Source: Hyphomicrobiales bacterium (lineage in GTDB: Bacteria > Pseudomonadota > Alphaproteobacteria > Rhizobiales > CAYWUX01). From it: 6,881 bases of DNA. Made by a program: the position numbers and the translations under genes. Where the stretch lies: positions 1 to 6,881 of the forward strand of contig JANQOC010000123.1 of NCBI GenBank assembly GCA_028279265.1, written 5' to 3'. Every line of letters begins with the position of its first letter. Position 1 is the first letter of the stretch. Shown here piece by piece: positions 5,941 through 6,881 of the stretch. The notes beneath the pieces are model-generated. The model was not told where the DNA came from, searched no databases, and saw only the letters and a list, made by a program, of their open reading frames with translations.

Positions 5941-6630
5941 TCAGCTCCCAGCCAGTGTGGAATCATCGAGTCTCAAAAAATTTGTACAGGCGAGGTTCAA
6001 GCCGTTTTCAAGTCCGAATGTCCGGTTCTGGGACAGGCTGTCGACTTCCTCGGCGCGCGCCTGAAACCCGTGGATCGCCAAACAAAGGTAGGCCGTATCG
6101 ACAGGCTTGCCCTCATATACCCGCCCCCACAGCTTGTCAAAAAGCGCATCCGGCAGGGCCAGCTCACAATAAAACGAGGCGTTGGCCGTACCGGGATCCG
6201 CATCGTCACTGGCAGAGCCGGGGTACAAATATCCGGCATCAATAACAAAGTCATCGAACTCTTCGATATCGACCTCCTCCGGGTCGCCCAGGCCCAGAAG
6301 ATCGCCTTCGTCAAAATCCGCTTTGAATTCGGACACGGGTTTGAAGCTGATATCCAGCGTTTGCTGCGCCGGACCGAAGCCGTTTTCGCTTATGGTCTGG
6401 AGGCTGTTGCCGTCATCGAGGGTTGCCGTTGTCGAGATCGATCTCTGGTAGCCGGTTTCGCCGTCGAGATCCACAAGCCGGCCGGTCAGACCGACATGCA
6501 GGGTTTCGCGACAGGCAAAATTTCCGCACACCGCAAACAGGGTGTACCAGTTTTTGTCGAAAAACCGCTCCGGCGATCCGCTTTGCCTGTAGACCCGCCA
6601 ACTGAGGCGTTCAAGTTCCTGATCTGCCAA
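5941..6630 (-). CDS. acidic protein of unknown function, 229 aa
   Basis: I do not recognise a family. The protein has no signal peptide or membrane segment. The N-terminal third is mixed and has two cysteines (C35, C40); the middle (about 101-146) is very acidic, for example DFDEGD, DPEEVDIEEFDD and SDDADPG; the C-terminal third reads like a compact folded domain (SFYCELALPDALFDKLWGRV, 152-171). Six-base spacing from GGGAGA to the ATG at 6630 supports the start. A long open frame lies on the opposite strand (5929-6711), but its Arg/Val-rich, motif-free product looks like the mirror image of this gene, and its start has no comparable ribosome site. The gene converges on the enoyl-CoA hydratase, 164 bases away, and lies downstream of the partial gene at the window end. 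It is probably cytoplasmic. Confidence 0.68.
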   Translation of the reverse strand: MADQELERLSWRVYRQSGSPERFFDKNWYTLFAVCGNFACRETLHVGLTGRLVDLDGETGYQRSISTTATLDDGNSLQTISENGFGPAQQTLDISFKPVSEFKADFDEGDLLGLGDPEEVDIEEFDDFVIDAGYLYPGSASDDADPGTANASFYCELALPDALFDKLWGRVYEGKPVDTAYLCLAIHGFQARAEEVDSLSQNRTFGLENGLNLACTNFLRLDDSTLAGS

Positions 6631-6641
6631 ATTTGTCTCCC

Positions 6642-6659
6642 ACCACTTGCACCACTTGC
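6642..6659. repeat. tandem 9-base duplication before the acidic-protein gene
   Basis: ACCACTTGC occurs twice in a row (6642-6650 and 6651-6659), just upstream of the Shine-Dalgarno sequence of the minus-strand gene at 6630. It is probably a small tandem duplication in the leader. Confidence 0.5.
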
Positions 6660-6745
6660 GAACATGACGTCCAACTATTCAGGTATAGAGTATTCACCTA
6701 TGAAAGCCTGACCACAGCCGCGTGTTCCTGTCAAAGTTTATTGCC

Positions 6746-6760
6746 GCCGCCGGTTGCGGC
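6746..6760 (-). terminator. GC-rich hairpin downstream of the partial gene
   Basis: GCCGC (6746-6750) pairs with GCGGC (6756-6760) around CGGTT, starting 12 bases after the stop of the partial minus-strand gene. A wider 8-base inverted repeat, ACAGCCGC (6714-6721) with GCGGCTGT (6756-6763), is an alternative pairing. No T-run follows on the minus strand, so terminator function is uncertain. Confidence 0.25.
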
Positions 6761-6772
6761 TGTCCCCTTATT

Positions 6773-6881
6773 CTAGAATAACAGGTCCGTGAGATATTGC
6801 CGGACCAGGGGGGCCCAATCGCCGACAATATTCATAAACACGAACAGCCCGACCCAGAATCCCAAATTCCTGAGCCGATTA
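6773..6881 (-). CDS. C-terminal end of a probable membrane protein (5' end outside window)
   Basis: From the window edge the minus strand stays open for 35 codons to TAG (6775-6773) in one frame. The product contains NRLRNLGFWVGLFVFMNIVGD, then WAPLVRQYLTDLLF at the end, a pattern typical of a transmembrane or amphipathic C-terminal segment. Of the other two frames, one stops within about 16 codons and the other lacks this protein-like pattern. The stop sits inside the perfect 14-base palindrome TTATTCTAGAATAA (6768-6781). The family cannot be judged from this fragment. Confidence 0.6.
   Translation of the reverse strand, partial: NRLRNLGFWVGLFVFMNIVGDWAPLVRQYLTDLLF

Noticed and set aside
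5929..6711. Plus-strand 260-codon open frame as a gene
   Set aside because: Its product is rich in Arg/Val/Ile with no motif, as expected for the reverse complement of an acidic gene, and it lacks a good ribosome site; the minus-strand gene explains the region better.
6729..6734. Perfect TTGACA -35 box on the minus strand upstream of the acidic-protein gene
   Set aside because: The hexamer 17 bases downstream is TCAGGC, and no usable -10 box occurs at 16-18 base spacing.

Overview
The window looks like a chromosomal piece of an alphaproteobacterium with moderate GC. Codons are mostly GC-ending, one intergenic element matches the 'TCCCGGC-GAAG-GCCGGGA' type of repeat common in that class, and the first gene ends in a proline/arginine tail of a kind seen in alphaproteobacterial exported proteins. 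The exact genus cannot be read from the sequence. The organism must make selenocysteine, because one gene here has an in-frame UGA in a recognised selenoprotein motif. No selA, selB, selC or selD gene lies in the window.

Layout. Positions 1-181 hold a long hairpin (4-42) and no gene. A small exported protein of unknown function is on the minus strand at 604-182, followed by an AT-rich gap (605-827). Next, all on the minus strand and reading leftward, come an exported FKBP-type prolyl isomerase (3359-2889), a strong 12-bp hairpin (2875-2845), a two-domain thioredoxin-like protein (2803-1346) and a UGSC-family selenoprotein (1349-828). The last two overlap by ATGA. On the plus strand there is a RidA/YjgF-family gene (3580-3978) that overlaps by ATGA a GFA-type zinc protein (3975-4430). 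A small two-helix membrane protein on the minus strand (4642-4418) converges on the GFA gene and overlaps its end. A 363-base gap (4643-5005) carries short direct repeats, a REP-like hairpin and a good sigma70-type promoter for an enoyl-CoA hydratase (5006-5776). An acidic orphan protein (6630-5941, minus) follows, and the window ends inside a minus-strand gene with a hydrophobic C-terminus (6881-6773).

How the genes may work together. The main point of interest is the thioredoxin/UGSC pair. A CPTC thioredoxin domain fused to a roughly 335-residue domain with its own CTTC motif is translationally coupled to a selenoprotein carrying a U-G-S-C-T-S-C active site. This suggests a dedicated thiol/selenol redox system. 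The UGSC selenoprotein family itself is already known, but its substrate and the role of its partner are not, as far as I know. The other genes look like ordinary metabolism: beta-oxidation-type hydration, a Rid-family protein lacking the catalytic arginine, and a GFA-fold protein. No mobile element, CRISPR array, rRNA or tRNA was found.
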